Below the pieces are notes generated by a model that ran no database searches, was not told the origin of the DNA, and worked only from the letters and a program-made list of their open reading frames with translations. A stretch of DNA of 64,000 bases, taken from the NCBI GenBank assembly GCA_023411795.1, contig JAEYOK010000027.1:85455-149454 (forward strand), given 5' to 3'. The position numbers and the translations under genes were made by a program. Positions 44,714-53,734 of this stretch are shown here, in pieces; the stretch's first letter is position 1, and every line of letters starts with the position of its first letter. This DNA is from Bacillota bacterium (lineage in GTDB: Bacteria; Bacillota; Clostridia; DSM-8532).

Positions 44714-45010
44714 CTATTTCTTATCTCGTCTATTTATCAGTTCCTGGCATATGTCCTCCCAGGAAAGGCCCTGGTTAACCAAAAGAACAGTAATGTGATA
44801 AATAAGGTCGGCTACCTCATAGCGAATCTCATCATGGTTATCATTTTTTGCCGCAATTATGACTTCGGCTGCCTCTTCCCCTACCTTTTTGCAAATTTTG
44901 TCGATGCCCTTATCAAAAAGATAATTGGTATAGGAACCTTCTTTTGGGTTAGATTTTCTGTCCACTGCTACGTCGTAGATTTCTTTGATAATCTCAAATT
45001 TCTCACTCAT
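44714..45010 (-). CDS. hisE: Phosphoribosyl-ATP pyrophosphatase
   Basis: 98-aa MazG-fold enzyme hydrolysing phosphoribosyl-ATP in histidine synthesis. Motif run: KSNPKEGSYTNYLFDKG, then KKVGEEAAEVIIAAKN with the metal-binding Glu residues, then EVADLIYHITVLLVNQG. Its start lies 4 bp after the hisI stop codon, so the two activities are separate but coupled. The other his genes are not in the window. Confidence 0.95.
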   Translation of the reverse strand: MSEKFEIIKEIYDVAVDRKSNPKEGSYTNYLFDKGIDKICKKVGEEAAEVIIAAKNDNHDEIRYEVADLIYHITVLLVNQGLSWEDICQELINRRDKK

Positions 45011-45014
45011 TTTT

Positions 45015-45359
45015 TTATCCTTCCTGTTCCTCTAATTTTCTGTAAAAGCAGGTGCGATTTCCAGTATGACAGGCCGCTCCCTCCTGAATAACCCTAGCCA
45101 ACAAAGTATCTCCGTCACAATCAATTGACAATGAAATAAGCCTTTGAAAATGCCCCGATGTTTCACCTTTTAGCCATAGACACCGGCGACTCCTGCTATA
45201 ATATGTCATCTTTTTATTTAGAATAGTAAGCCGTAATGCTTCCTCATTCATCCAAGCCATCATGAGCACATCACCTGTTTCATAATCCTGGGTGATAACT
45301 GGCACCAAGCCATTTTCATTATATGTAACCCCATCCATAAATGATTGCTTATCCATCAT
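45015..45359 (-). CDS. hisI: Phosphoribosyl-AMP cyclohydrolase
   Basis: 114-aa zinc enzyme acting directly after HisE in histidine synthesis. It has the conserved MMAWMNEEALRLT, YSRSRRCLWLKGETSGH, DCDGDTLLARV and the Cys-ligand segment CHTGNRTCFYR. Either ATG 45359 or ATG 45356 may be the start, since AGGAG suits both. Confidence 0.95.
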   Translation of the reverse strand: MMDKQSFMDGVTYNENGLVPVITQDYETGDVLMMAWMNEEALRLTILNKKMTYYSRSRRCLWLKGETSGHFQRLISLSIDCDGDTLLARVIQEGAACHTGNRTCFYRKLEEQEG

Positions 45360-45537
45360 ATATCTCCTAAAAAAATCATTGAGGTATTTAAATCATTATA
45401 TCAAACGTAAGCAATTGATTTAAGCTTTTTTTGTTTAGCTTATTTAAAGAAGGTGTATAAATATTATTGTCATTACATGTTACAATAGAATTAAATCTAT
45501 CGTTTATTCATTTCACAGGCTAAATTATGGAGGCAAA

Positions 45538-46143
45538 ATGCGTATACTTTTGATATCCGATATTGAAAACAAGTATATCTGGGATCACTTTGATAGTGAA
45601 CGGTTTGAGGGAGTTGACCTAGTTATTTCCTGTGGTGATCTGAAAAGCGATTACCTCTCATTTATTGCTACCATGATAAAAGCACCTGTTTACTATGTTC
45701 ACGGAAATCATGACACAGAATACCTTAATAATCCTCCCGGTGGATGTGACAGCATTGAGGATAAATTAGTCGTATATAAGGGTTTACGCATAATTGGACT
45801 AGGAGGTTGTAGGCAGTATAACCGTCACCCGGAATATTCTACACCACCATATCAATATACTGAGAAGCAGATGATGAAAAGAATAAAAAAGCTTAGGTTC
45901 AAGATTTTTAAAAACAAAGGTTTTGACATTCTTGTAACCCATTCTCCCGCTTTTGGTATAAGTGATGGCAAAGACGCTTGCCATACAGGATTTAAGGCAT
46001 TTTTGCCCTTCCTTGAAAAATACAAGCCAAAATATATGTTCCACGGTCACATGCATCTTAATTTCGGAAGAGCCCCACGTACAATAATGCATAATGATAC
46101 TACCATCATTGATGCATATGGGTACTATATTATAGATATCTAA
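45538..46143 (+). CDS. Metallophosphoesterase family protein
   Basis: 201-aa calcineurin-like phosphoesterase with the motif series SDIENKYI, CGDLKSDYL, GNHD, THSPAFG and HGHMH, which bind two metal ions. The first motif is SDIE rather than DxH, so the usual first His is replaced. TGGAGG precedes the ATG. Substrate unknown. It is monocistronic and converges with the fusion gene at 46152. Confidence 0.9.
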   Translation: MRILLISDIENKYIWDHFDSERFEGVDLVISCGDLKSDYLSFIATMIKAPVYYVHGNHDTEYLNNPPGGCDSIEDKLVVYKGLRIIGLGGCRQYNRHPEYSTPPYQYTEKQMMKRIKKLRFKIFKNKGFDILVTHSPAFGISDGKDACHTGFKAFLPFLEKYKPKYMFHGHMHLNFGRAPRTIMHNDTTIIDAYGYYIIDI

Positions 46144-46151
46144 ACCCACTA

Positions 46152-48107
46152 TCAAACTATCTTTCCTGTGGATAAATCGCTTATTGATCGATATTGCTCC
46201 ATGTCGGGTATCTCACCTATAATTCCATCCACAAGCCAATCCATCGACAGAATCTGTTCGCGCTGTAACTCTTCACCACTATCAACCATAAGCTTTCCGT
46301 TTATATCATAAATAGATCCTGAGAAAACCTTATAGCTTTGAGATATGAGCGATGTTTTTATGAACTCGACCAGCTTTTGGGTCTCTAATGGAACACTGCT
46401 TTTTGCATAAAAGAAATCTAAAAGACCGGAATCGAGCCCCCACCAATAATTCCTGACTCTTCCCGAGCTTGCATTTTCAGTTCCTAGCTTGGTTCCACCG
46501 GCCTGAATACTCCTTATATATTTTTCATAAAAAATTCCCCAGTTCCATACCGGAACAGCCAGATACTTATCAGGAATAAATTTGCCATCTTCATTCTGTT
46601 TCAGAGTATAAACACCATATTCTCTTGAAAACATACGGTTAACCAATGTGTTATGGTGGGATATAATGTCAATCCCTTTTGAAATAAGGTCTAAGGTAAC
46701 TTTATTAGTGTCTATCTTATCATTGCCACAAACAGTCCATTTAACATATACTTGACTTCTGGGATTAACCATTCGGGCTCCTAGGGTGAACGCGTTAAGA
46801 CCACTAATAATATCGGGGGCCGGGTAAGGAGCTAAGTAACCCAGTTTTCCGGATTTACTCATGGCACCTGCTACTATTCCGCTTAAAAAGCGCGGCTCAT
46901 GTATTCGTCCAAAATACGTATTGACATGTTTAAATGAATGGAGGCATGAGCAATTAAGTAGATTGCAGTCCGGATTATCCATCGCCACCTTAAGAGTAGG
47001 ATTAATAAGCGAAGGAGTAGTTGTAAAAATAATATTGCATCCTTCGTCTACCATACTTTGAAGTATAGGTGCTGCTTCATTGCTTTCAGGCAGATTAAAC
47101 CTAGAAACTGTCTCAACTGTATCTCCCAAAACATGGGCAAGATGCATCCTTCCCAGTTCATGTGAATAAGTCCAACTAGATGTTTTACTATCGGTAGCAT
47201 GAGCAAATCCAACCTTAATCTTCCCTGTATAACCCCACTTTGTTATCTTTCCTATAAAGCTCTTCTCTACTTTGAGACTAGGACTCTGCTGTATATCCAC
47301 AGTCTCAGGTCCGGAATAGTATTTAAGCTCAGATAACAACCTCCAGATTCTATCTTTAAATTCTTCTTCGGTAAAGTCCTCACTGATGCCATGGATCTTA
47401 AGAAAGTCCAGAAACGCATCTCCTGTTGTGATGGGCAGTTTGTCGCCACCTAATTGATAAAACGCTTTTCTAAAATTAAAATAAACAGAGCTCGCAAAAT
47501 ATTTGAACCGGTCACCTTTATCAACAAAACGGCTTCGGGGATTATAGTCCTTAATAATTTCCCAAAGCTCATGGTAGCTTTTTTCATTTGACATCCATAT
47601 TTCGTTTATCCCTGTCTTTTTATTAAAATCCATGAATTCATAATAAATTCGGATATCCTTATTATTCTCATCATACTTCGGAATAAGGCGTGTAACCTTG
47701 CCATAAAATGAGTAAATGTCCATGTACTTAAGCACACTAACTCTTTTATTACCCTCTACAATATAAAACCAGTTCAGGTATTCATAAACTTTCAAAGGAT
47801 CCCTTAAGCCTTCCTGTTGCTGAATATTGCAGACATTCTGCCATTTTATTGCGAACTCAGTGTCCACTTCCATCAACGGCATATAATTTCGTGCAAATGA
47901 TATACTCCTCAGATATGTATAGGTCCCCCTGATTTTTTTCAAAGGAATATCGACAAGACCTAAATCCACCTCGGAAACTATATCAATGTTTTTTAGAATA
48001 CCGTCAAGAAACGGCAGATAACCGCTACGTCCCTGTGAGATGTAGTGAGAGTATTCTTTAAGCCCCAGTCTTCGGGCACTATTATAATCGTTCATATCTC
48101 CGTTCAT
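46152..48107 (-). CDS. ParB-like region fused to a BMP/PnrA-type ligand-binding domain, apparently cytoplasmic
   Basis: 651-aa protein without signal peptide. The N-terminal about 280 residues include DPLKVYEYLNWFYIVEGNKRVSVLKYM, the ParB/sulfiredoxin-like 'EGNKRVSVL' box. The C-terminal about 350 residues read IKVGFAHATDSKTSSWTYSH ... NIIFTTTPSLINPTLKVA ... KLGYLAPYPAPDIISGLNAFTLGA, a basic-membrane-protein (nucleoside-binding) fold normally found in ABC lipoproteins. Lack of export suggests an internal ligand sensor. ATG 48107 (GAGGT upstream) overlaps the end of the DUF402 gene by being 5 bp past it. Confidence 0.85.
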   Translation of the reverse strand: MNGDMNDYNSARRLGLKEYSHYISQGRSGYLPFLDGILKNIDIVSEVDLGLVDIPLKKIRGTYTYLRSISFARNYMPLMEVDTEFAIKWQNVCNIQQQEGLRDPLKVYEYLNWFYIVEGNKRVSVLKYMDIYSFYGKVTRLIPKYDENNKDIRIYYEFMDFNKKTGINEIWMSNEKSYHELWEIIKDYNPRSRFVDKGDRFKYFASSVYFNFRKAFYQLGGDKLPITTGDAFLDFLKIHGISEDFTEEEFKDRIWRLLSELKYYSGPETVDIQQSPSLKVEKSFIGKITKWGYTGKIKVGFAHATDSKTSSWTYSHELGRMHLAHVLGDTVETVSRFNLPESNEAAPILQSMVDEGCNIIFTTTPSLINPTLKVAMDNPDCNLLNCSCLHSFKHVNTYFGRIHEPRFLSGIVAGAMSKSGKLGYLAPYPAPDIISGLNAFTLGARMVNPRSQVYVKWTVCGNDKIDTNKVTLDLISKGIDIISHHNTLVNRMFSREYGVYTLKQNEDGKFIPDKYLAVPVWNWGIFYEKYIRSIQAGGTKLGTENASSGRVRNYWWGLDSGLLDFFYAKSSVPLETQKLVEFIKTSLISQSYKVFSGSIYDINGKLMVDSGEELQREQILSMDWLVDGIIGEIPDMEQYRSISDLSTGKIV

Positions 48108-48111
48108 ACTT

Positions 48112-48597
48112 TTATACCTCAAGTCCTGTATGGCTAAAAATGATATTCTTCACATACTCGGGAACATCAGTTGAATAAATCATTCGAAGAAGATCATTAC
48201 TTTGCCTAAGCGACATAGAAAGTTGATTTTTTGTTATAAGTTCTTCTTCAAAGGCGGTAGCCAACTCATCCAAATCAGCTATTACCACTCTTCCGTCGGG
48301 CATTATTTTTATATCTGTTAAAAGATCATACAGGTAATATGAATCTGTTTCTTCATTATATTCTATGTCAACAATATCACAGTACCAATAATTTATTTTT
48401 CTATTTGCACCCATAAAGGCGCTAATCTTCCACCCTTTATCAAAAAAGACGCATGAAATACCATACTTTATGTCATCCCGGGGTTTTATGGGCTCCCACT
48501 CAGTAATAAGGTAGTGTTTATCGTGGTAAAGCAACCTATCGGAGGACAGATCAATCGTTTCAGAAGGAATATATCTAATGCGGTATATTCTTGGCAT
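48112..48597 (-). CDS. DUF402 family protein
   Basis: 161-aa cytoplasmic protein of the DUF402 family (nucleoside diphosphatase/RNA-binding relatives): GISCVFFDKGWKISAFMGANRKINYWYCDI and YYLYDLLTDIKIMPDGRVVIADLDELATAFEEELIT, with the conserved acidic residues of the fold. ATG 48597 with GGTGGAAGAG upstream is preferred over ATG 48642. It precedes the ParB-BMP fusion gene without a gap for a promoter, so they are one unit. Confidence 0.85.
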   Translation of the reverse strand: MPRIYRIRYIPSETIDLSSDRLLYHDKHYLITEWEPIKPRDDIKYGISCVFFDKGWKISAFMGANRKINYWYCDIVDIEYNEETDSYYLYDLLTDIKIMPDGRVVIADLDELATAFEEELITKNQLSMSLRQSNDLLRMIYSTDVPEYVKNIIFSHTGLEV

Positions 48598-48637
48598 CTC
48601 TTCCACCTCGAAAGTCTTTTTGATTATTATACCACAT

Positions 48638-48829
48638 AACAAGTCATGCTATCTCAATGACTTGTTATGTTAAACAAGTCATGCTATCTCAATGACTTGT
48701 TATGTTAAACAAGTCATGCTATCTCAATGACTTGTTATGTTAAACAACTCATGCTATCTCAATGATTTTTTATGTTAAACAACTCATGCTATCTCAATGA
48801 CTTGTTATGTTAAACAACTCATGATATCG
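48638..48829. repeat. Five tandem 35-bp palindromic repeats plus a partial copy
   Basis: Units start at 48638, 48673, 48708, 48743 and 48778, with a decayed copy at 48813. Each unit holds AACAAGTCAT and ATGACTTGTT as a perfect 10-bp inverted repeat around GCTATCTCA. Copies 4-6 share the variant AACAACTCAT. There are no spacers, so it is not a CRISPR array. It lies about 40 bp upstream of the DUF402 start. It could bind a protein cooperatively or form serial hairpins. Confidence 0.95.
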
Positions 48830-48941
48830 CTCTAGCTCGTTTATTTGATATTTATTAAATGGCTATCCGGACTATCTCGGGTCATAATTGGGTAATATGG
48901 TATAATCTCTAAGAAGTAATTATTAGGGAGTAAACCGTCAA

Positions 48942-49304
48942 ATGAAATGTAAGACCCCTAGCTTAAAGGAAAAAGTGAAGCCGGTTATGATAGCCCAACC
49001 CGAAAGAAGAACATGCAAAAATTGCATGAAGGGTAAACCTATGGGGCTTACTAATGATATACTTTGCCGTGAAAAGGGTATAGTTTCACACGATTATTGT
49101 TGCCCCTCACACCGATATTTTATTATGGATGACTTTAAAAAGCTGGATTTCTACCGTTGCAGCGATTGTGAATTCTTTATTTTTCATCCCCATGAAAATA
49201 TAAATTCATATGGTGTATGCGATATGTTTTCTGTCCGTAAATGTGACGGAAATGCCCGAAAAGCCTGCTCTAAATTTGTCAGGCGCAAGGAAAACTCAGC
49301 CTAG
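48942..49304 (+). CDS. Cysteine-rich small protein, function unknown
   Basis: 120-aa soluble protein with eleven cysteines in paired patterns: TCKNC, LCREK, YCCPSH, RCSDC, GVCD, KCD and ACS, with His residues between. The layout suggests bound zinc or an iron-sulfur cluster. The family is not recognised. GGGAG lies 11 bases before the ATG. A long palindromic repeat starts at its stop codon. Confidence 0.72.
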   Translation: MKCKTPSLKEKVKPVMIAQPERRTCKNCMKGKPMGLTNDILCREKGIVSHDYCCPSHRYFIMDDFKKLDFYRCSDCEFFIFHPHENINSYGVCDMFSVRKCDGNARKACSKFVRRKENSA

Positions 49305-49364
49305 GTGACAAGGGGACGGGGTTAGTGTCACCGATGGTGACACTAACCCCGTCCCCTTGTCACC
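49304..49364. repeat. Perfect 29-bp inverted repeat with GGGGACGGGG core
   Basis: Positions 49304-49332 (GGTGACAAGGGGACGGGG and onward) are the exact complement of 49336-49364 around a three-base loop, GAT. It begins at the last base of the preceding stop codon. It shares the GGGACGG core and GTCACC ends with the repeat at 44640-44702, so both probably belong to one palindromic element family. Confidence 0.92.
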
Positions 49365-49424
49365 GATGTTACCTCCTTTTTCGGTGGTATATTATATATA
49401 TAAATAAAAAAGGGGGATATATCT

Positions 49425-50420
49425 ATGTACCTTGCTGATTCTTCACGCTATCAAACAATGAAGTATAATCGTTTGGGAAAAAGCGGACTTAAGCTCCCGG
49501 CGGTTTCACTTGGACTATGGCAGAATTTTGGTGACGTCGATAGCATGTCAAATATGAAAGCCCTTGTAACTAAGGCCTTTGATATGGGAATTACCCATTT
49601 TGACCTGGCTAACAATTACGGGCCACCTCCCGGCTCTGCCGAGAAGAACTTTGGCCGTATCTTGAAAGAAGAGTTCTCTTCTTATAGAGACGAGCTGATT
49701 ATTTCAACAAAAGCCGGATATACAATGTGGGAGGGTCCCTACGGTGACAACGGCTCAAGAAAGTATCTTCTCGCAAGCTTGGATCAAAGTCTTAAGCGTA
49801 TGGGCCTTGATTATGTTGATATATTCTACCATCACCGACCTGACAAAGATACTCCTATCGAAGAGAGCATGCTTGCTCTGGACAGCGCTGTCAGACAAGG
49901 CAAAGCACTATATGTGGGTATCTCTAATTACAAGTATGAAGACACTAAGGAAGCTTATAAAATATTAAAGGAACTTAAAACTCCCTTTGTTATTCATCAG
50001 CCCAGATATTCAATATTAGATCGTTGGATTGAAGATGATGGGCTTAAGGATTATGCCGAAAAAATAGGTATAGGAATAATAGCCTTTAGTCCCTTGGCAC
50101 AGGGGATGTTAACCAATAGATATCTTAATGGGATCCCTGAGGATTCCAGAGCAGGTCGTGGGGTAACACCTTCTCTCCCTAAATCGAGGATTACAGAAGA
50201 ACAACTCCAAATTATTCAGAAGCTCAACAATATTGCGGAAAAACGCGGGCAAAGTCTTGCACAGATGGCCCTGTCCTGGGTTTTGAGAGATAATAAGGTT
50301 ACTTCGGTATTGATTGGAGCAAGCAAGGTTTCACAGCTTGATGATAACATTAAATGCCTTGATAATCTATATTTCTCAGATGATGAGTTAAAGGCAATAG
50401 ATATGGCAGTTAACAAATAA
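49425..50420 (+). CDS. Aldo-keto reductase, YghZ/glyceraldehyde-3-phosphate reductase type
   Basis: 331-aa (beta/alpha)8 NADPH-dependent reductase. It has FDLANNYGPPPGSAEKNFGRIL with the catalytic Asp/Tyr, FYHHRPDKDTPIEESM, and the YSILDRW and GIIAFSPLAQGMLT segments characteristic of the YghZ (MgrA) subgroup, which reduces L-glyceraldehyde 3-phosphate or methylglyoxal. GGGGG precedes the ATG. Single gene. Confidence 0.92.
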   Translation: MYLADSSRYQTMKYNRLGKSGLKLPAVSLGLWQNFGDVDSMSNMKALVTKAFDMGITHFDLANNYGPPPGSAEKNFGRILKEEFSSYRDELIISTKAGYTMWEGPYGDNGSRKYLLASLDQSLKRMGLDYVDIFYHHRPDKDTPIEESMLALDSAVRQGKALYVGISNYKYEDTKEAYKILKELKTPFVIHQPRYSILDRWIEDDGLKDYAEKIGIGIIAFSPLAQGMLTNRYLNGIPEDSRAGRGVTPSLPKSRITEEQLQIIQKLNNIAEKRGQSLAQMALSWVLRDNKVTSVLIGASKVSQLDDNIKCLDNLYFSDDELKAIDMAVNK

Positions 50421-50436
50421 AATTATGAGTAATTGT

Positions 50437-50466
50437 AGAAAGAGCATCCAAACGGATGCTCTTTCT
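50437..50466 (+). terminator. Hairpin after the aldo-keto reductase gene
   Basis: AGAAAGAGCATCC pairs perfectly with GGATGCTCTTTCT around AAAC, 16 bp past the stop codon. It separates this gene from the convergent nagA. Confidence 0.75.
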
Positions 50467-50496
50467 GGATCAGAAGGTATATTGCTAATAGCTAAA

Positions 50497-51675
50497 TCAT
50501 GATTTAACTACATTGCCACTGCAAATGACATACTTAATGTCAATATTGTCATTGAAAATTACTAGGTCAGCAATTTTTCCCGTTTCAATACTGCCTCTCT
50601 CGTTATCTATATTCAGAACTTTTGCCGGAGTGATTGTCATCATCTTAATACTATCTACCAGTGGTATTCCGGCTATTTTATATGCAGTTCGTACCAAACG
50701 ATCCGAGGTTGCAATACTTCCTGCAAATGCACTTCGATCCGGGAGCTTTGCCACACCATCTTCAATGATAATTCTTTGACCGTTCTCAAGGCTTCCAGTT
50801 ATGGATTCAGTCACATCCTGACCGGTACAACGTAGTGAATCTGTAATCATGCTGGTTTTATCTGTACCCTTCAGACGATATACCATGTGAAGTAATTCCG
50901 GTGGAAGGTGGCATCCATCTGCAATAACTTCTACCGATAAGTCTTCCAATACATATGCGCTCTCTATAACGCCTAAATAGCGAAACCCACTGCGTCTGGT
51001 AATGGTCGACATAGCGGAGTACAAATGTGTAACGTGAGTATAATGGTGATCCCTTGCTTCCTTAATAGTTGCATATTCCGCATTACTATGGCCAATGCTG
51101 GGCAAAATCCCATGCATATGCAAATAATCGCCCATCTCCATTGCACCCTTCAGCTCAGGAGCAATCGACCACCGTTTTATATCGCCCTTTGCGTAATCAA
51201 TAATAGCGGTATACTCCTCAACATCAGGGTCCTTAATAAACTTAGGATCCTGTGCACCGCACTGTTCCATGTTAAAATAAGGTCCTTCCAGATGTAGACC
51301 GGGCATATGCGGTGCATTATTAAGAATTTCACGCGCTTCCCTGAAGCTATCAACAGCACGATACATTTCTTCAAAGCCTGCTGAAAGAGTTGTAGGAAGG
51401 ATTGTTGTGGTCCCGTGCTTAAGATGGGTCGTGCAAGCTGTTATGAAAGCCTCAGTAGTACCGTCCATAAAGTCGGCTCCACCGGCACCATGGGTGTGCA
51501 TATCTATGAAGCCGGGAGAAACATAGTTATCCCCTGCATCAATTACTTGCGCCCCTTGTAATTCCGGCACTTCACCAAGATAAATTTCGCTGATTTTATC
51601 ACCTTCCAGTAGAAGGCCTCCTCTTTCAATTCTGTCAGGAAAAATCAGTTGCGCATTTTTTATAATCGTTTTCAT
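50497..51675 (-). CDS. nagA: N-acetylglucosamine-6-phosphate deacetylase
   Basis: 392-aa amidohydrolase-fold enzyme that removes acetate from GlcNAc 6-phosphate. Motifs are the metal pair VSPGFIDMHTHGAGGADFMDG near residue 55, HLEGPYF, SIGHSNAEY, THLYSAMS and the catalytic Asp in MITDSLRCTG (the family usually has LVTDA). It follows the Gfo/Idh/MocA gene by 124 bp and is the distal member of the amino-sugar gene set. Confidence 0.94.
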   Translation of the reverse strand: MKTIIKNAQLIFPDRIERGGLLLEGDKISEIYLGEVPELQGAQVIDAGDNYVSPGFIDMHTHGAGGADFMDGTTEAFITACTTHLKHGTTTILPTTLSAGFEEMYRAVDSFREAREILNNAPHMPGLHLEGPYFNMEQCGAQDPKFIKDPDVEEYTAIIDYAKGDIKRWSIAPELKGAMEMGDYLHMHGILPSIGHSNAEYATIKEARDHHYTHVTHLYSAMSTITRRSGFRYLGVIESAYVLEDLSVEVIADGCHLPPELLHMVYRLKGTDKTSMITDSLRCTGQDVTESITGSLENGQRIIIEDGVAKLPDRSAFAGSIATSDRLVRTAYKIAGIPLVDSIKMMTITPAKVLNIDNERGSIETGKIADLVIFNDNIDIKYVICSGNVVKS

Positions 51676-51799
51676 GTTCTTACTCCTATTTTTAAAATAC
51701 GTAGGGATATACCTTATCCTTTACTACAAAAATACTAGAAATTTGCCCCTCTAATATCTCTTTAAAAACCCCTAATATATCTCTTTATTCTCTATTACT

Positions 51800-52825
51800 C
51801 TAAAATTCACACCGTTCTTTTGAAGAACCATAGATATTCAGAATTAGTTCAACCGCTTTTCTTGCTTCTTCTCCCGAAACAGTTGGTGATCTTTTGTTAA
51901 TTATTTCATCAACAATCTGTTCTAGCTGTGCTCTGTGGTCGGCATATGAAAACGCAGCAGGTTCCGCATAGGACTTCGTATTACCGTTCACTTGGTATAA
52001 CTCAACTTCGCTATCAAGAGGATCCTGATCACAGAAATCCCAGCGTTCAACGCAATTATCACGAACCAAAACAGTGCCTTTTTGACCTGTTAACTGTAGT
52101 TCGGCAGGGAACCCCCCGTATGTAGAAGTTGTGGCAATAATTGAACCGATAGCACCGTTTTCAAATTCAAAACAAGCCACTGCCGTATCCTCGGTTTCAA
52201 TACCCTCATGTAAAAGTGTGCGGGTATATCCAAATGTATGAGATACATCGCCTACAAGCCAGAGGAGCAAATCAACATAATGAATGCTTTGATTCATCAA
52301 TGCTCCTCCGCCATCCAGAGCCCATGTGCCATGCCATCCGGAATCCTGATAGTATTCCGGTGTGCGGTACCAGCGAACAACTGTATTAGCATTAATAATC
52401 CTTCCAAAACGTCCGCTGTCAACAGCTCTTTTCAAGAACTGGAAAACAGGTTTATAGCGAATGTTATAGATTCCGTGTAATTGCACATTATTACTCTTGC
52501 ACGCCTGAATTATTGCATCTATCTTCTCTAATGTAATCTCTATAGGCTTTTCAACTATGACATGCTTGCCTGCGTTGGCAGCGGCTATAGCAATTTCACC
52601 ATGGGTACCGTTTGGTGTACAGATGATAACCGCATCCACATCGTTACGAGAAAGCAATTCGTCATTGGAGGCACAAGCTTTGGCGTTACATCTTTTTGCA
52701 GCGCTTTTTGCACTCTCGAAGGAACGAGAGGAAACTGCCACTACCCGAGCCTCTCCCATACCTCCAATTGCATCTATATGCTTCTCTGAGATTGAACCCC
52801 CGCCAATTATACCTATTCCTAGCAT
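51800..52825 (-). CDS. Gfo/Idh/MocA family sugar dehydrogenase
   Basis: 341-aa NAD(P)-dependent oxidoreductase: Rossmann start GIGIIGGGSISEKHIDAI, the EKPIEITLEKID motif with the catalytic Lys near residue 95, and a C-terminal domain with GSIIATTSTYGGFPAELQLTG. Members oxidise or epimerise sugars, amino sugars and inositols. The specific substrate is unknown. It starts 3 bp after the stop of the amidohydrolase gene. Confidence 0.9.
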   Translation of the reverse strand: MLGIGIIGGGSISEKHIDAIGGMGEARVVAVSSRSFESAKSAAKRCNAKACASNDELLSRNDVDAVIICTPNGTHGEIAIAAANAGKHVIVEKPIEITLEKIDAIIQACKSNNVQLHGIYNIRYKPVFQFLKRAVDSGRFGRIINANTVVRWYRTPEYYQDSGWHGTWALDGGGALMNQSIHYVDLLLWLVGDVSHTFGYTRTLLHEGIETEDTAVACFEFENGAIGSIIATTSTYGGFPAELQLTGQKGTVLVRDNCVERWDFCDQDPLDSEVELYQVNGNTKSYAEPAAFSYADHRAQLEQIVDEIINKRSPTVSGEEARKAVELILNIYGSSKERCEF

Positions 52826-52828
52826 CTA

Positions 52829-53722
52829 TCAACCTTCCAATAATTTAAGTGCATTCTCTCGGCAGATTTTATTATATGCTATCTGAGAGATTTTACCTGA
52901 TTCTACGGCCTCATCCAAGAAATTTGATAGGTAACGATAATTTGAAACGTTACAATAATCCAAGCCAAAGAATAATTTGTCCTGGAATTCTTCAAGAAAC
53001 TTGTAGCCAAATTCAGGATCCCTCATAATGGCATTCTCTCCTGAGCCTGCAGATAAATCACCGTACATATTGGGATATTTACGCATTAATTCTACTACGC
53101 GTCCACCAGGAACCACCGGTCCTTTAGGGTTGCTCCCTCTGGTTTCGTTAGAACAATCTCCGCTGATTTCTGACCACCATTTATGGGAATGACCAATAAA
53201 AATCAGCTTGGGGAATTTTTTAAGACTTTCCTCTAAGCGTGGTAGTCCAAGATCATCCACTATACCATAATCATCTCCGCCTGCTTTTCCAATGTGAAAT
53301 AAAATCGGCAAACCGCACTTTTCTGCATGATAAAACAGGTTCTGCATCATAGGATCATCTATGTAAATATTTGCCGTTAGTTCCCCTATTCCTTTCGCAC
53401 CAAGAGACTTATAGTACTCCATAACAATTGAAAGATCAGCATCAGCTGTGTTTTTCAACCACCGTGGATCGACATTGCAAAACCACCATCCGACGGTTTC
53501 AGGATGTTTCTCAACCAGCAATCTGGCTTCACGATTGGTTAATAAATCATTATGATGCTCTGGGGAAACAAGGGGTAATTGCACACCTTTTTCAACCCCA
53601 ACTGCATCGTACATCTTTCTTATTTCTTCCACGGTTGTCGGATAGTATCTACCGTCGCCCATACCTGCATATTCGTGCTGAAAAACGTTATGAGCGTGTA
53701 TATCAATTTTTTGAACTATCAT
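52829..53722 (-). CDS. Amidohydrolase_2 family metal-dependent hydrolase
   Basis: 297-aa TIM-barrel hydrolase. IDIHAHNVF gives the first metal His pair, GWWFCNVDPRWLKN, LPILFHIGKAG and KLIFIGHSHKWW the later ligands, and FGLDYCNVSNYRYL the C-terminal Asp. The family includes decarboxylases and lactonases. In a sugar operon a lactonase acting after the neighbouring dehydrogenase is a reasonable guess. Confidence 0.85.
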   Translation of the reverse strand: MIVQKIDIHAHNVFQHEYAGMGDGRYYPTTVEEIRKMYDAVGVEKGVQLPLVSPEHHNDLLTNREARLLVEKHPETVGWWFCNVDPRWLKNTADADLSIVMEYYKSLGAKGIGELTANIYIDDPMMQNLFYHAEKCGLPILFHIGKAGGDDYGIVDDLGLPRLEESLKKFPKLIFIGHSHKWWSEISGDCSNETRGSNPKGPVVPGGRVVELMRKYPNMYGDLSAGSGENAIMRDPEFGYKFLEEFQDKLFFGLDYCNVSNYRYLSNFLDEAVESGKISQIAYNKICRENALKLLEG

Positions 53723-53734
53723 ATGACCTCCAAA

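Noticed and set aside
44678..45091. 137-codon plus-strand open frame
   Set aside because: It is antisense to hisE and hisI, which have full family motifs and good ribosome binding sites.
48638..48829. Possible CRISPR array
   Set aside because: The 35-bp units are directly contiguous with no unique spacers, and no cas genes are near.
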